Assembly (NCBI RefSeq): GCF_003096035.1 | Contig: NZ_CP029186.1 | Coordinates: forward strand, 2,307,001 to 2,371,000 | DNA length: 64,000 bases | From: Flavobacterium album | Lineage (GTDB): Bacteria; Bacteroidota; Bacteroidia; Flavobacteriales; Flavobacteriaceae | Reading direction: 5' to 3' | In this document: positions 25,200-33,706 of the stretch, piece by piece | Position numbering within the stretch: position 1 is the first letter of the stretch | Layout: each line of letters begins with the position of its first letter | Notes under the pieces: generated by a model | Databases searched by the model: none | The model's input: only the letters and a program-made list of their open reading frames with translations | Told to the model about the DNA's origin: nothing | Made by a program: the position numbers and the translations under genes

Positions 25200-25281
25200 T
25201 ATTATCTTTTTGTGTTCGGAAAATGATGACTAATTATGTGTTAAATAAAACACTATCTTGCGCCGTCAAAACCGACTTATT

Positions 25282-27825
25282 ATGAGAAAATTATACTTGT
25301 TTTTTGCTTTTGTGTTTTTTAGCGTGGCTTATGGGCAGGCGCCGTTTATTACTACTTGGCAGATATTATCAGTCGACTCCAATAAAACTATTGAAATTAT
25401 GGTCTGGCCAGGTGAAAATGTAAATTACACTATAGATTTTGGCGATGGAGTTGTACTCACCAACCAAACTGATTCTGTATCTCATACTTATAATGATTTT
25501 GGAACTTACACGGTAACGATGTCCGGTAATTTTAATAAAATTTCTTTTTATTCTTATTATAATACTATTAAATTAAAAAGTGTAGAACAATGGGGAGATA
25601 CACACTGGACTAGTATGGCAGATATGTTTAATACTTGTACCCATGTAACAATTAATGCAACAGATGTACCAGATCTTTCCCAAGTGACAGATTGCGCCAG
25701 AATGTTTATCCACTGTAATGCCCTTAACCAATCAATTGATAATTGGGATGTGTCAAATGTTACAAATATGGCAAATATGTTTTGCAGTTCGGGGTATAAC
25801 CAACCATTAAACAGTTGGGATGTTTCAAATGTTACTGATATGTCAGGGATGTTTTCTTTATCGACCTTTAATAAGCCGTTAAATAATTGGGATGTATCAA
25901 ATGTTACATCTATGCTTGGGATGTTTTCCGAAGCTTCCTCGTTCAATCAGCCTTTAAATGACTGGGATGTATCGAATGTTATATCAATGGATAAGATGTT
26001 TAATTATGCAGATTCTTTCAATCAACCATTGGATAATTGGGACGTATCTAATGTTACGGATATGGCAGAAATGTTCTATGGAGCAACATCATTTAATCAA
26101 CCATTAAATAACTGGAATGTATCAAATGTGCAATACATGATTCGTATGTTTGCCCATGCAAGTGTATTTAACCAGCCACTCAATAGTTGGGATGTTTCTG
26201 CAGTTGAAGATATGACTAATATGTTTTCTAATGCATTGATTTTCAATCAAGATCTTTCATCTTGGGATTTTAGCAGTGTAGGTGACTTCGAAAAGTTTAT
26301 TAATTATTCTGGCCTTGACGTAGATAATTATGACGCACTTTTACTTGCATTTGCCCAAAGTGGCATAGAAGATGGATCTTTAAGTGGTTATGGGTTACAT
26401 TATTGCGACTCCGGAGTTCGAAATTATTTGATCGATTCATTGGATTGGTACATTTATAGTGATGCACTAGGTGATGGGTGCGAGGGCAATACTATTTCCG
26501 GCTCCGTGCATTTCGATCAGGACGGTAGTGGCTGCGATACCGGATTACCTGCGCAATTATTTTTAGTCAGCGCTTATGACGGGAATTTTGATTATCTATC
26601 TTCAACAGATATTGCAGGACATTATGAGACGTTGGTAATGGATAACACATATACCACAACGCTTCTAAATGTTCCTGATTATTATACAGTATCCCCTCAA
26701 CAGCAAACCATTGCTTTTACAGGTTTTGGGGGAGAAGAAGAAGAAGTAAACTTTTGCTTAACTGCCAATCAATCTGTACAGGATTTAAATATTACACTCT
26801 TGCCAATAGGCGGTGCTCCACGTCCCGGCTTCTCATCCCAATACCAACTGATCGCACAAAACATTGGTACGCAAACTGTTGCTAATGCATCTGTAAGCCT
26901 GGCTTATGATAATGCGATACAATCGTTCACAAGCGCTGTTCCGGCGGCAACATCTGCAACCGCAGGGCAACTGGCATTTGATTTAACCAATCTACAGCCT
27001 TTTGAAAGCAGGGTTATAAACATTACCATGAACACCCTTGCACCGCCAACCGTGAATGGGGGAGAAGTTGCTCATTTTACTGCAACAGTTACACCGGATA
27101 GTGGAGACTTTACTCTTGCTGATAATACCTTTGCACTTGCCCAGACTGTAGTGAATTCTTTCGATCCTAACGATAAGCAGGTGCTGCAGGGCGATGAGAT
27201 ATCCCTGGAGCAGGCGGGGGGCTACCTGGATTATATCATCAGGTTCCAGAATACAGGCACAGCCAGCGCCATAACCGTGCGTATAAAGGACAATCTTCCT
27301 GAAAATGTAGACTGGACTACCTTAAGGCCCGTAAGCTCAAGCCATCCTTATATATTAAAGCTAAAGGATGATAACACTGTTGAGTTTATTTTCAATAACA
27401 TCAACCTTCCTAACGAGTCGGCTGATGAGCCGGGCAGCCATGGTTTTATCGCTTATAAGATCAAACCTGTTTCAACCGTAGCTGTCGGCGATATCATAAC
27501 AGGAAATGCAGAGATATTTTTTGATTACAACCTGCCTATTGTAACCAATTTCGCTACTACTGAAGTAATGGAAACTATGGGTCTTGGCGAAAGCATTGCT
27601 AACCATATTGCAATTTATCCTAACCCGGTGAGCAACGTACTTAACCTCAATGCTGCCAATGGCATTACTATTAAAGAAGTAAAGGTATTCAACCTTCAGG
27701 GCCGTGAGCTGTTGTCTTCTAAAGCTACGGAAAGCTTAAATGTTGAAAATTTAAGTACCGGCGTGTATATCCTTATGGTAAAGACCGGTGCGGGAATCGA
27801 AAAGCACAAGCTGGTAAAGAAATAA
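25282..27825 (+). CDS. T9SS-secreted BspA-like (DUF285) repeat protein
   Basis: The protein has 847 residues from the ATG at 25282; the frame opens at a TTG at 25258, but MRKLYLFFAFVFFSVAYGQ is a clean signal peptide. A PKD-like stretch (FDFGDGVVLTNQTDSVSHTY) is followed by eight 24-25-residue BspA/DUF285 repeats of the form FNQPLNxWDVSNVTxMxxMF. Next come an SdrD-like beta domain (SGSVHFDQDGSGCDTGL), a CARDB-like region, the SFDPNDKQVLQGDEI domain frequent in T9SS cargo, and a type A sorting domain (IAIYPNPVSNVLNL ... LSTGVYILMV, end KHKLVKK). It should be displayed on or released from the cell surface, perhaps for adhesion. Confidence 0.9.
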   Translation: MRKLYLFFAFVFFSVAYGQAPFITTWQILSVDSNKTIEIMVWPGENVNYTIDFGDGVVLTNQTDSVSHTYNDFGTYTVTMSGNFNKISFYSYYNTIKLKSVEQWGDTHWTSMADMFNTCTHVTINATDVPDLSQVTDCARMFIHCNALNQSIDNWDVSNVTNMANMFCSSGYNQPLNSWDVSNVTDMSGMFSLSTFNKPLNNWDVSNVTSMLGMFSEASSFNQPLNDWDVSNVISMDKMFNYADSFNQPLDNWDVSNVTDMAEMFYGATSFNQPLNNWNVSNVQYMIRMFAHASVFNQPLNSWDVSAVEDMTNMFSNALIFNQDLSSWDFSSVGDFEKFINYSGLDVDNYDALLLAFAQSGIEDGSLSGYGLHYCDSGVRNYLIDSLDWYIYSDALGDGCEGNTISGSVHFDQDGSGCDTGLPAQLFLVSAYDGNFDYLSSTDIAGHYETLVMDNTYTTTLLNVPDYYTVSPQQQTIAFTGFGGEEEEVNFCLTANQSVQDLNITLLPIGGAPRPGFSSQYQLIAQNIGTQTVANASVSLAYDNAIQSFTSAVPAATSATAGQLAFDLTNLQPFESRVINITMNTLAPPTVNGGEVAHFTATVTPDSGDFTLADNTFALAQTVVNSFDPNDKQVLQGDEISLEQAGGYLDYIIRFQNTGTASAITVRIKDNLPENVDWTTLRPVSSSHPYILKLKDDNTVEFIFNNINLPNESADEPGSHGFIAYKIKPVSTVAVGDIITGNAEIFFDYNLPIVTNFATTEVMETMGLGESIANHIAIYPNPVSNVLNLNAANGITIKEVKVFNLQGRELLSSKATESLNVENLSTGVYILMVKTGAGIEKHKLVKK
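25727..26320 (+). repeat. In-frame 72-75-bp repeats encoding BspA/DUF285 units
   Basis: Eight consecutive units of 24-25 codons are built on QPLNxWDVSNVT. The DNA copies have diverged at third positions, so the array is old rather than a recent slippage product. This part of the gene is more AT-rich than its 3' half. Confidence 0.8.
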
Positions 27826-27846
27826 TATACATTTGTTTATACAGAA

Positions 27847-27870
27847 AACCCACTCAATGACGAGTGGGTT
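27847..27870. terminator. Bidirectional terminator between convergent genes
   Basis: A 9-bp perfect stem (AACCCACTC / GAGTGGGTT) with a 6-nt loop and A/T flanks lies between the BspA-like gene and the alcohol dehydrogenase gene. Confidence 0.8.
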
Positions 27871-27893
27871 ATTTGTTTACAGCAATGGCGAAG

Positions 27894-28952
27894 CTATGCT
27901 TTAAGCGAAGCCATATCGATTACGAAACGGTAACGTACATCGCTTTTCAGCATACGCTCATAGGCTTCGTTGATGTCCTGCATCTTTATCACTTCTATTT
28001 CTGAAACGATGTTATGCTTACCGCAGAAGTCGAGCATTTCCTGGGTTTCGGCAATACCGCCGATCACGGACCCAGCAACTGATTTCCTTCCTAGGATCAT
28101 CGGTACAGTGTTCAGCATCGGCTCGAGTGGCCCAAGATAGCCTACTACTACAATTGTCCCGCTTATGCTCAGTGTCGGGATGTAGTGGTTGAGGTCGTGT
28201 ACATAAGGCACAGTATCGATAATAAGGTCGAATTTGCCGGTTACTTTCGCCATTTCGTCTTTATCGGTAGAGATAACTACTTCATGTGCCCCAAGGTCTA
28301 AAGCATCCTGTGTTTTTTCCGGCGACCTTGAAAACAGGGTAACGTGTGCCCCAAGCGCTTTTGCCAGCTTTATGGCCATATGCCCAAGCCCGCCAAGTCC
28401 TACAACAGCAACTTTGCTGCCTTCGCCAACGTTCCAGTGGCGTAATGGCGACCAGGTTGTGATACCGGCACATAATAGGGGAGCGGCAGCGGCAGGGTCA
28501 AGATTTGCGGGCACGCTGAGTACAAAACTTTCATCAACTACTACTTTTTCAGAATAGCCTCCAAAAGTCTGGATCCCGAGATGTTTGTCGTTGCCATTAT
28601 ACGTGCCGGTAAACCCATTAAGGCAATACTGTTCCAGGCCCTGGTCGCAGCTGGAGCAATGCTTACAGGAGTCTACCATGCAGCCTACCGCCACCAGGTC
28701 GCCTGCTTTAAACCTGCTGACATCGCTGCCGACAGCGGTTACCTTTCCTACAATTTCGTGGCCGGGAACAACAGGGTAAACCGATCCGCCCCAATCGTTG
28801 CGGGCTGTATGCAGGTCGGAGTGGCACACCCCGCAGTATAGGATATCGATCTCAATGTCTTTGGCAGTAGGTTGCCTTCTGTCAATGGTCATTTGTTTTA
28901 AGGGCGCAGTAGTATTTTCGGTACCAAAGGCCTTAGCTTGTGTTGTGTTCAT
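27894..28952 (-). CDS. Zinc-dependent NAD(P) alcohol dehydrogenase (YahK/cinnamyl-alcohol dehydrogenase type)
   Basis: The 352-residue protein is a medium-chain dehydrogenase. Catalytic-zinc residues are in CGVCHSD and GHEIVGKV, the structural zinc cluster in DSCKHCSSCDQGLEQYC, and the nucleotide site in VVGLGGLGHMAIKLAKALGA followed by FSRS, which favours NADP over NAD. AAPLLCAGITTWSPLRHW is typical of the YahK/CAD group that reduces a broad range of aldehydes. It is monocistronic with no pathway genes next to it; general aldehyde detoxification is the likely role. Confidence 0.92.
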   Translation of the reverse strand: MNTTQAKAFGTENTTAPLKQMTIDRRQPTAKDIEIDILYCGVCHSDLHTARNDWGGSVYPVVPGHEIVGKVTAVGSDVSRFKAGDLVAVGCMVDSCKHCSSCDQGLEQYCLNGFTGTYNGNDKHLGIQTFGGYSEKVVVDESFVLSVPANLDPAAAAPLLCAGITTWSPLRHWNVGEGSKVAVVGLGGLGHMAIKLAKALGAHVTLFSRSPEKTQDALDLGAHEVVISTDKDEMAKVTGKFDLIIDTVPYVHDLNHYIPTLSISGTIVVVGYLGPLEPMLNTVPMILGRKSVAGSVIGGIAETQEMLDFCGKHNIVSEIEVIKMQDINEAYERMLKSDVRYRFVIDMASLKA

Positions 28953-29217
28953 AATGTGTATGAGGTATTAGAATTCAGTTTGCCGCTATTGCGGTTTTGG
29001 AACATAAAGATAGGGAAAAGATGGAAAAAAGGATGTGCTTTGCATTATGGACCGGTATTAATTATAAATTTTAATCTACCAAATATTGTCAAAAGGGTTA
29101 TTACTATCTAATGCTGCTTCTAATATTATCTTTGCATCAGCTCGTTTTTACTTTTATTTTAGAATATAGATTTAGATTTGTTGTCAGTCACTATTTCTGA
29201 TTATAATCCGGATATGC

Positions 29218-29622
29218 TTATAAATCTACTCTATTCGTATTAAGATTCCCTAATTTTTTTGCATTCCATATTCTTTCAGCTTGTTTTTGGGTCAATCCGA
29301 TAAACATATTGGCTAATTTTGATATTTCTTCTTTATCAAAAAAATCTCTTGATAATCCAAACCAATCATCATCATTTAGCAGGTTAATTTTCAGACGAAA
29401 ATATTTTTCTTTACCTTCTCTTTTTTTTATGTCATCTGTTATTCTCGCGCAGGGAATGATTGTTACCTGTACATAATCTAATGTTTTCATGTATTTTCGA
29501 ATGACAGCACTATTTCCCGATTTTGAAATTAAATCTTCTGTTTTTTCACGATCATTGCTATCAGCAAATATTTCCCATACTTCACCATTCTCGGAATGAT
29601 ATTCTCTCCATTCTTTTCTCAT
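29218..29622 (-). CDS. Hypothetical protein, 134 residues
   Basis: I do not recognise this protein. It is soluble and highly charged (MRKEWREYHSENGEVWEIF ..., a KKREGKEKYFRLKIN strand, then LSRDFFDKEEISKLANMFIGLTQKQAERIWNAKKLG, probably helical). The base composition is more AT-rich than its neighbours, as are the 265 bp downstream of it, which hold nothing I can name. It lies alone between an alcohol dehydrogenase gene and a tRNA gene, a position typical of transferred or lineage-specific genes. Confidence 0.55.
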   Translation of the reverse strand: MRKEWREYHSENGEVWEIFADSNDREKTEDLISKSGNSAVIRKYMKTLDYVQVTIIPCARITDDIKKREGKEKYFRLKINLLNDDDWFGLSRDFFDKEEISKLANMFIGLTQKQAERIWNAKKLGNLNTNRVDL

Positions 29623-29829
29623 ATTTAATTAATTTAATAGTATAAATGTACGTTATCTGAATAATATGTACCCGAACTTTTGCTCTATAAGCAGGGTAAT
29701 ATGCAGATAAAAGAAAGATTTCCAGTTCGATATATTCTAAAAAATTATATTTGATGAAAAGAAGTTCGAACTGATGAAATGAATACTATCGCGAAGTATA
29801 TCTTTCTTTCAGACAGTACGTTAGGGAAT

Positions 29830-29870
29830 AAAAAAACCGACATCAAATCATTAATAATTCTGATGTCGGT
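29830..29870 (-). terminator. Terminator of tRNA-Arg (minus strand)
   Basis: A 10-bp perfect stem (ACCGACATCA / TGATGTCGGT, 29836-29845 with 29861-29870) is followed by a T run on the minus strand, directly after the tRNA. Confidence 0.85.
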
Positions 29871-29874
29871 CAAG

Positions 29875-29948
<74 letters not shown>

Positions 29949-30031
29949 GTGTTTGCGGGTGCAAAGATAGTAAAATATTTGACATAATTGCAGGCGCTGT
30001 ACTAATTCGTAACAAAAGAAAATAAAAACAA

Positions 30032-30060
30032 AAAGCGACATTGAAGTCAAATGTCGCTTT
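30032..30060 (-). terminator. Terminator of the SDR gene (minus strand)
   Basis: An 11-bp perfect stem (AAAGCGACATT / AATGTCGCTTT) with a 7-nt loop and T-rich flank on the minus strand, 27 bp after the stop. Confidence 0.85.
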
Positions 30061-30087
30061 TTCATAATTCAGACTGAGATCATGTGA

Positions 30088-30861
30088 TTAGACCGTTGGT
30101 GAAGCGCCGCCATCTATAAAATAATTGCTGCCTGTAATATATTTCGCGTCTGGTGATGCGAGAAATGCCACCAGTTTAGCAATTTCTTCCGATTCAGCCA
30201 TCCTGCCTAAAGGGACGTTTACTTTATCCATAATTACTTTAAATGCATCGTCTGTGGTGCTATTCGATGTTTTGGCGATGTTTTCGATAAACTCAAGCAT
30301 CAGCGGTGTTTTAACCACACCGGGCGATACAATATTTACCCGGATACCCTTAGGGCCTAATTCGTTTGCCAATGCCTTACTGTACACATTTAGCGCCGCC
30401 TTGGCAGATGAATACGACATTGTCATATCCCATATAGGCTGCCTAGCTGCTCCTGTAGAAATATTAATGATTACACCGCTTTTCTGTTCGATCATTGCCG
30501 GTAACAATGCCTTGTTGATTCGTACGACCGACAGGAAATTCAATTCCCAGTCATTATACCAGTCCTCGTCTGACAGTGTACTAAAGCCGCCGCCAGGGCC
30601 CAGGTTTGCACCTGCATTATTTACGATGGTATCTATCCTGCCATATTTATCAAGTATTTCTTTGGCGATACCCTCAGCACTTTCCGGTTTAGTGAGGTCA
30701 GAGGCGATGAAATGCTGGTTTTCTATTATTTCTTCAGGAGCGGTGCGTGCAGTGACTAATACCATGGCGCCTTTACTGCTTAATGTATCTGCAATTGCTT
30801 TACCAATCCCTTTTGTTCCGCCCGTTACTAAGGCAACCTGGCCTTTAAAAGTTGTATCCAT
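30088..30861 (-). CDS. Short-chain dehydrogenase/reductase
   Basis: The protein has 257 residues from the ATG at 30861; an upstream extension of the frame to 30945 would run through the divergent promoter and is rejected. The classical SDR motifs are present: VALVTGGTKGIGKAIA (cofactor), NNAGAN, the catalytic Ser-Tyr-Lys in INISTGAARQPIWDMTMSYSSAKAAL, and the C-terminal YITGSNYFIDGG. The oxidoreductase substrate is unknown. It is divergent from an HxlR-family regulator whose promoter lies in the 116-bp gap, so redox- or electrophile-responsive control is likely. Confidence 0.9.
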   Translation of the reverse strand: MDTTFKGQVALVTGGTKGIGKAIADTLSSKGAMVLVTARTAPEEIIENQHFIASDLTKPESAEGIAKEILDKYGRIDTIVNNAGANLGPGGGFSTLSDEDWYNDWELNFLSVVRINKALLPAMIEQKSGVIINISTGAARQPIWDMTMSYSSAKAALNVYSKALANELGPKGIRVNIVSPGVVKTPLMLEFIENIAKTSNSTTDDAFKVIMDKVNVPLGRMAESEEIAKLVAFLASPDAKYITGSNYFIDGGASPTV

Positions 30862-30882
30862 TATTATTTTTTTTGAAATGAG

Positions 30883-30913
30883 TTGCAAAGTAAAACACAA
30901 TACTTTACTTTTG
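30883..30913 (+). promoter_or_regulatory. Promoter of the HxlR-type regulator gene
   Basis: TTG (30883-30885), 20-bp spacer, TACTTTTG (30906-30913), a full consensus match. The leader to the ATG at 30978 is about 58 nt. Confidence 0.65.
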
Positions 30914-30977
30914 AAAGCAGTTACACTTATGTACAGTATTGACACAGAGTAAAGGATTAAACAATATCAAGGTATAT

Positions 30978-31304
30978 ATGATTGAAAAAAAAATAAAAAA
31001 AAATGAAGACAGGTGCGCACTTCAGGAAATTCTGGGTGTAATCGGGGGGAAATGGTCTATGTCTATCATTTATGCCCTATTCCCCGGAACAAAGCGTTTT
31101 AGTGAATTGGAGCGGCTGATACCCGGGATCAATACCCGGATGTTAGTAAAGGAATTAAAAAATATGGAGACTAACGGGATTGTTGTCAGGAATGTTTATG
31201 CAACTGTTCCACCCACAGTAGAATACACTTTAACTACTAAAGGTGCGCAATTAGAACCTATAATTAATGAATTATACAAGTGGGGACTTGAGTATATCAG
31301 TTAA
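30978..31304 (+). CDS. HxlR-family winged-helix transcriptional regulator
   Basis: The protein has 108 residues from the ATG at 30978 (MIEKKIKKNEDRCALQ); the frame is open from a TTG at 30939. The HxlR signature is clear: Cys near the start (DRCALQEIL), GGKWSMSIIYALFPGTKRFSELERLIPGINTRMLVKELKNMETNGIVVR, then VPPTVEYTLTTKGAQLEPII. The N-terminal Cys is often the redox/electrophile sensor in this family. It probably controls the divergent SDR gene and itself. Confidence 0.9.
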   Translation: MIEKKIKKNEDRCALQEILGVIGGKWSMSIIYALFPGTKRFSELERLIPGINTRMLVKELKNMETNGIVVRNVYATVPPTVEYTLTTKGAQLEPIINELYKWGLEYIS

Positions 31305-31322
31305 CCAGACTTATGCGTTCAA

Positions 31323-32618
31323 CTATGCTATTGATTTCTTTTTTAATGCCTCCAGAACCGTTTTCTTATCTGAAAAAAACAGGTGGGTGTAATTGGGCAG
31401 CAAAAGGCCGGCAGCAATTTCGGAGCCAAATTCTTGTTCTATTTTTTGGGATGCTTCATTTAAAGTAATTGCCCAGCCTCCCAAACAGTGTTTTTCTCCG
31501 TTGTGCCAATGATCGACATCTAACAATTCCGGGTTTTTAAGGATTTTTTGAGTGATTACCTGTAGTAACTCCTCTTCATTTACCTGGCTGCGGTCAAACT
31601 GCACACGCTTACTTATCAATTCAAGGACAGGCTCTATACTTGTGTATACGATCAGGTCTGCCAATTCATGCAGTTCCAATGGCAGCTGAATGAGTTGTAA
31701 GGCGGCTTCTGTTTTTTTATCACTGTTTGCAAGAATCTCAAACAATTGTTCTTTGTTTGGGTTCAACGACAAACACAACGCTGCTATTTCGTTCATCCCT
31801 CTTTTTTTGAGACGGATTACAAATTCCAATTCTTCGGGATCAGGCTTTAGTTCCCTCAATTTTGCTAACGCGATATCAGTAAACTGATCCGCAACAATAA
31901 GCTCGGCTAATGCATCTGCATCAGGGTCGCGTTCTATCAGCAATGCCGCAGCCTCTTTTTTCTTCCTGCCCCGTCCTGAATAGTCTTTCACAAAGTATAG
32001 TAGTTCCTCATTACCCGGGTTTTGTGATAAAAATTGGTTCCATACCAGTTCTTCCAGATCTCCCAGGTCGGTATAGCAAATTATTTCGCTAAGATCTTCA
32101 TTCGTTGGGTTTTGTTGAAACAGCCTCTCCAGTGCTTCTCTTCTTTTTAGATTGGAATTAGATATAATATCCCGCAGGTCATAATTGTCGAGAGGCCTCT
32201 TTAATAATTCTGTTGCCGCTTCCTCTTTCAGGCTGCTATGCGTGATAATAGTTGTAAGCTGTTCGTTATTTGGTTTTTGGAGAAGTAATTGCCGGGCAAA
32301 TTTATCCTGGCCGGTTTTCTCAACAAGCCACTCCAAGTCATCATTTTCCAATTCAAAACGCTCCATCATGCAGGCTTCGGCTTCCCGGCTTTTCGATGTC
32401 CCATCCATTAAATATAACAGGTTGTCTTTGGTCGGATTTTTGGTTTGGTACAATTCCCAGGCTTCATCGGCAAATGAGGTTTCCGTAATGACAATATACA
32501 GATCGTCACAATCCAGGTCCAGCATTTTCAGGTGTTTCCATGTTTCTGCCTGTGTTTCTTTTTCTCTTACGAGAATATCTAATAAGAAACTTTTCAATCT
32601 GTCATTAATACTTTTCAT
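31323..32618 (-). CDS. Helical-repeat (HEAT/LRV-like) protein of unknown function
   Basis: This 431-residue soluble protein is built of about ten degenerate helical repeats of about 27-31 residues, each reading roughly L.Q.P..E.L..II..S.L..EA...LL (for example KPNNEQLTTIITHSSLKEEA and QNPTNEDLSEIICYTDLGD). The C-terminal about 70 residues are different, with an HCLGGWAITLNEA motif and AAGLLLPNYTHLFF, a module I have seen only in uncharacterised proteins. There is no signal peptide or enzyme motif. It starts 2 bp after a 171-residue partner gene, so the two are tightly coupled. A scaffold or protein-binding role is the most that can be inferred. Confidence 0.65.
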   Translation of the reverse strand: MKSINDRLKSFLLDILVREKETQAETWKHLKMLDLDCDDLYIVITETSFADEAWELYQTKNPTKDNLLYLMDGTSKSREAEACMMERFELENDDLEWLVEKTGQDKFARQLLLQKPNNEQLTTIITHSSLKEEAATELLKRPLDNYDLRDIISNSNLKRREALERLFQQNPTNEDLSEIICYTDLGDLEELVWNQFLSQNPGNEELLYFVKDYSGRGRKKKEAAALLIERDPDADALAELIVADQFTDIALAKLRELKPDPEELEFVIRLKKRGMNEIAALCLSLNPNKEQLFEILANSDKKTEAALQLIQLPLELHELADLIVYTSIEPVLELISKRVQFDRSQVNEEELLQVITQKILKNPELLDVDHWHNGEKHCLGGWAITLNEASQKIEQEFGSEIAAGLLLPNYTHLFFSDKKTVLEALKKKSIA

Positions 32619-32620
32619 TA

Positions 32621-33136
32621 CTAACTGTGTTTTCCTTTAAAAGCTGCTTTTTCTACATCACACATCTCATTCAATTTTTTTATTCTTTTCCATTTTCTTT
32701 CGTGTGGATTATAAGGTTCTAAATGTTTGTCAAAATCAAGATCTGCAGGTGGTGGGTATATATGGAGGTTGTTAGTGTATCCGCCTAATTCCAGAAAGGT
32801 CTTGATCAGGGCGTTAAAGAAATACATGTTTTCAGTCCGTATCCCGCACACAATATAAAACGCCCTTGATTCAGGTTGCATATAATCATCCAGGTATACG
32901 GGTTCGAAACCTTCGCAGGTAAAGAGGGGCCGGCCCAGCGGGAAAGAGTTTTTTAATTCTTCCGTTGCTTTGGTAATCGCATATAGAATATCATCATGCT
33001 CGGTTGCCAGGTCATTTACCTCGACAATCGAATGATAGCCTAGCTGCAAACCTGTAATCTCGAGAAATTTCTTTTTTATTTCATTGACTTTAGGCAGCTC
33101 CTTTTTGTAGTAAAAATAATGTCCGTATATTCCCAT
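32621..33136 (-). CDS. Hypothetical protein, 171 residues, partner of the helical-repeat gene
   Basis: I do not recognise a family. The soluble protein has an alpha/beta look: MGIYGHYFYYKKELPKVNEIKKKF, GYHSIVEVNDLATEHDDILYAITKATEEL, then a strand RAFYIVCGIRTENMYFFNALIKTFLELGG and the Pro-rich NNLHIYPPPADLDFDKHLEPY, ending in a charged helix. It is the first gene of a two-gene operon with the helical-repeat gene (2-bp gap). Such small/large pairs of orphan genes may be effector and binding partner, but nothing here proves it. Confidence 0.6.
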   Translation of the reverse strand: MGIYGHYFYYKKELPKVNEIKKKFLEITGLQLGYHSIVEVNDLATEHDDILYAITKATEELKNSFPLGRPLFTCEGFEPVYLDDYMQPESRAFYIVCGIRTENMYFFNALIKTFLELGGYTNNLHIYPPPADLDFDKHLEPYNPHERKWKRIKKLNEMCDVEKAAFKGKHS

Positions 33137-33215
33137 GATCGTTTGTTAAGGAGTGTGAATTTCTATGATTGCGATTATGTTTCGGTTTTGCAAGGATACA
33201 AAAGTTATGGTAAAC

Positions 33216-33245
33216 AAAAAAGTTGAACATTGCTGTTCAATTTTT
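33216..33245. terminator. Hairpin TTGAACA-TTGC-TGTTCAA with A/T flanks
   Basis: A 7-bp perfect core stem (33223-33229 with 33234-33240) is flanked by A and T runs, so it could stop transcription from either side. It closes the tRNA-like remnant on its left. Confidence 0.55.
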
Positions 33246-33246
33246 A

Positions 33247-33329
33247 GTGTGGCAGTCCCGATAATTATCGGGAGCACCTGCGACCTTCCCGCTTCAGGCG
33301 GGACGCGATGACCGGACCAAGCTACACCT
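33247..33329 (-). pseudogene. tRNA-Pro-like remnant with palindromes in two arms
   Basis: Read on the minus strand it matches the nearby true tRNA-Pro in blocks: GGTGTAGC, CCGGTCATCGCG, AGGTCGCAGGT and TGCCAC, in the same order. The anticodon arm is replaced by a CCCGC..GCGGG hairpin and the T-loop by the palindrome TCCCGATAATTATCGGGA, so it cannot be a working tRNA. The stop codon of the GIY-YIG remnant lies inside the first block. It is a copy of tRNA-Pro that has been remodelled into hairpins. Confidence 0.6.
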
Positions 33330-33571
33330 CAAATTTAAATTGTATATCTTCAAGATATCGCCTGATACCTCTTTTCTTAATTTTAGTTTCCAATACTACC
33401 GCTTCAGACCGTGATTCAACATTAATAGTATAAATCAGATTCCATGGAGCGCCGGATTTAGTTGATTTGCTTTTGTCCCGAGTTATGTCTGTGCAGCCTA
33501 TCGTGCAGGTCATTGGTCAGCCCGGCATAAAATTGGGATTTGAAGGGCTATAAAATGTAGACTGTATACAT
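33322..33571 (-). pseudogene. Decayed GIY-YIG endonuclease-like gene
   Basis: The intact part of the frame (from 33513) encodes only the second half of a small GIY-YIG (YhbQ/UPF0213-type) protein: STKSGAPWNLIYTIN ... AVVLETKIKKRGIRRYL. The first half is visible upstream in other frames: MYTVYIL, then after two small deletions FYAGLTNDLHDRLHRHNSGQ, then a one-base insertion leads into KSTKSG. Three indels therefore break one gene starting with the ATG at 33571. In this family the YIL and YAG strands carry the GIY-YIG-like catalytic core. It sits between the tRNA-Pro terminator and the tRNA-like remnant and probably came with it. Confidence 0.72.
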
Positions 33572-33585
33572 ATAAGATAGTAAAC

Positions 33586-33617
33586 AAAAAATCCTTTCTG
33601 TTTACAGAAAGGATTTT
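33586..33617 (-). terminator. Terminator of the tRNA-Ser/tRNA-Pro transcript
   Basis: A 13-bp perfect stem (AAAATCCTTTCTG / CAGAAAGGATTTT) with loop TTTA, 1 bp after the tRNA-Pro; T residues follow on the minus strand. Confidence 0.9.
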
Positions 33618-33618
33618 G

Positions 33619-33693
33619 TCGGGGTGGCAGGATTCGAACCTGCGACCTCCTGGTCCCAAACCAGGCGCGATGACCGGGCTACGCTACACCCCG
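33619..33693 (-). tRNA. tRNA-Pro (anticodon TGG)
   Basis: Minus-strand cloverleaf of 75 nt: acceptor CGGGGTG / CACCCCG, anticodon stem CCTGG/CCAGG with loop TTTGGGA, T-arm GCAGGTTCGAATCCTGC, discriminator A. CCA is not encoded. It follows tRNA-Ser by 13 bp and ends at a strong terminator. Confidence 0.97.
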
Positions 33694-33706
33694 AAAAGAA
33701 AAAAAG

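Noticed and set aside
25727..26320. CRISPR array
   Set aside because: The regular 75-bp period is an in-frame protein repeat with diverged third positions, not identical repeats with unique spacers.
29127..29134. Promoter box TATCTTTG on the plus strand
   Set aside because: No TTG at proper spacing and no plus-strand gene downstream.
30125..30952. 275-codon plus-strand frame opposite the SDR gene
   Set aside because: Shadow frame; the SDR gene has cofactor and catalytic motifs.
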